NCBI GenBank assembly: GCA_944325575.1
Contig: CALVAR010000017.1
Location: 1 to 50,898 of the forward strand
From: Candidatus Gastranaerophilales bacterium
GTDB lineage: Bacteria > Cyanobacteriota > Vampirovibrionia > Gastranaerophilales > Gastranaerophilaceae
Direction: 5' to 3'
DNA: 50,898 bases
Shown: in pieces, positions 50,772-50,898 of the stretch
How positions within the stretch are numbered: the stretch's first letter is position 1
Layout: each line of letters opens with the position of its first letter
Notes under the pieces: model-generated
The model's input: the letters and a program-made list of their open reading frames with translations, nothing else
Databases searched by the model: none
Told to the model about the DNA's origin: nothing
Program-made: the position numbers and the translations under genes

Positions 50772-50898
50772 TTTTGTAAATACTTTATATATATACGAGA
50801 GATAAAAAGAGAATTAAAGAGAGAAAAGATTTTTTAACACATATACTACATACACTGACCTACCACACTAACCTACACTTACTTACTACACACACGAG

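Noticed and set aside
1-50898. CRISPR array
   Set aside because: No regularly spaced short repeats of 23-37 bases were seen anywhere; the tandem repeat at 11751 has no spacers.

Overview
AT-rich bacterial chromosome segment. Many proteins look housekeeping-like, and many genes carry the compact overlaps typical of bacterial operons. The best guess for the host is a gut-type, non-photosynthetic cyanobacterial relative (Vampirovibrionia / 'Melainabacteria', order Gastranaerophilales). This is inferred from low GC, an anaerobe-type rubredoxin plus flavodiiron protein pair, a prenyl synthase followed by a divergent PAP2 protein, a tRNA without encoded CCA, and many lineage-specific proteins that begin MKI... 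and carry a short I/V-S-F-K/G motif soon after. No marker gene in the window proves the assignment.

Layout. (1) 1-13.3 kb is an accessory block made largely of proteins sharing the N-terminal 'SFxG' motif: an acidic-tailed unknown, a two-part M16 zinc protease, an HExxH metallopeptidase with a coupled partner, and a four-gene minus-strand operon. That operon encodes a membrane AAA+ ATPase, a small two-TM protein, an AAA-like protein that has lost its catalytic motifs, and an 1132-aa beta-helix/coiled-coil protein. (2) 13.4-19.8 kb holds rubredoxin, flavodiiron protein, a small SFxG protein, the rsgA-ispA-PAP2-histidine kinase operon and tRNA-Glu(CTC). (3) 19.8-25.7 kb is a mobile-looking accessory region: about 780 bases of non-coding DNA containing a MITE-like element, a putative ADP-ribosyltransferase flanked by ~100-bp direct repeats, a radical SAM SFxG protein, a Fic AMPylator and a MarR-cupin operon with a clear operator. 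(4) 25.7-28.2 kb holds three exported or lipid-anchored unknowns. (5) 28.4-50.7 kb is mostly core metabolism, repair and signalling: valS, adenine deaminase, an alpha/beta hydrolase, a BlaI-type repressor, a CHASE2-GGDEF diguanylate cyclase, a histidine kinase plus REC-GGDEF-REC pair, uvrC, gpsA, tcdA, rmuC, an endonuclease IV-like protein, a formyltransferase, a TPM protein, a nucleotidyltransferase and LemA. Three copies of one dispersed intergenic repeat lie in this part.

How the parts may work together. The SFxG proteins have unrelated folds, so the shared N-terminal element looks like an address or docking tag rather than a domain. Two of the metallopeptidase genes and the ADP-ribosyltransferase gene have a similar TGTTAC...GTAACA palindrome about 65-72 bases upstream of the start codon, which hints at common control. 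Several genes have a -10 box 6-7 bases from the start codon and no ribosome binding site, which suggests leaderless mRNAs.
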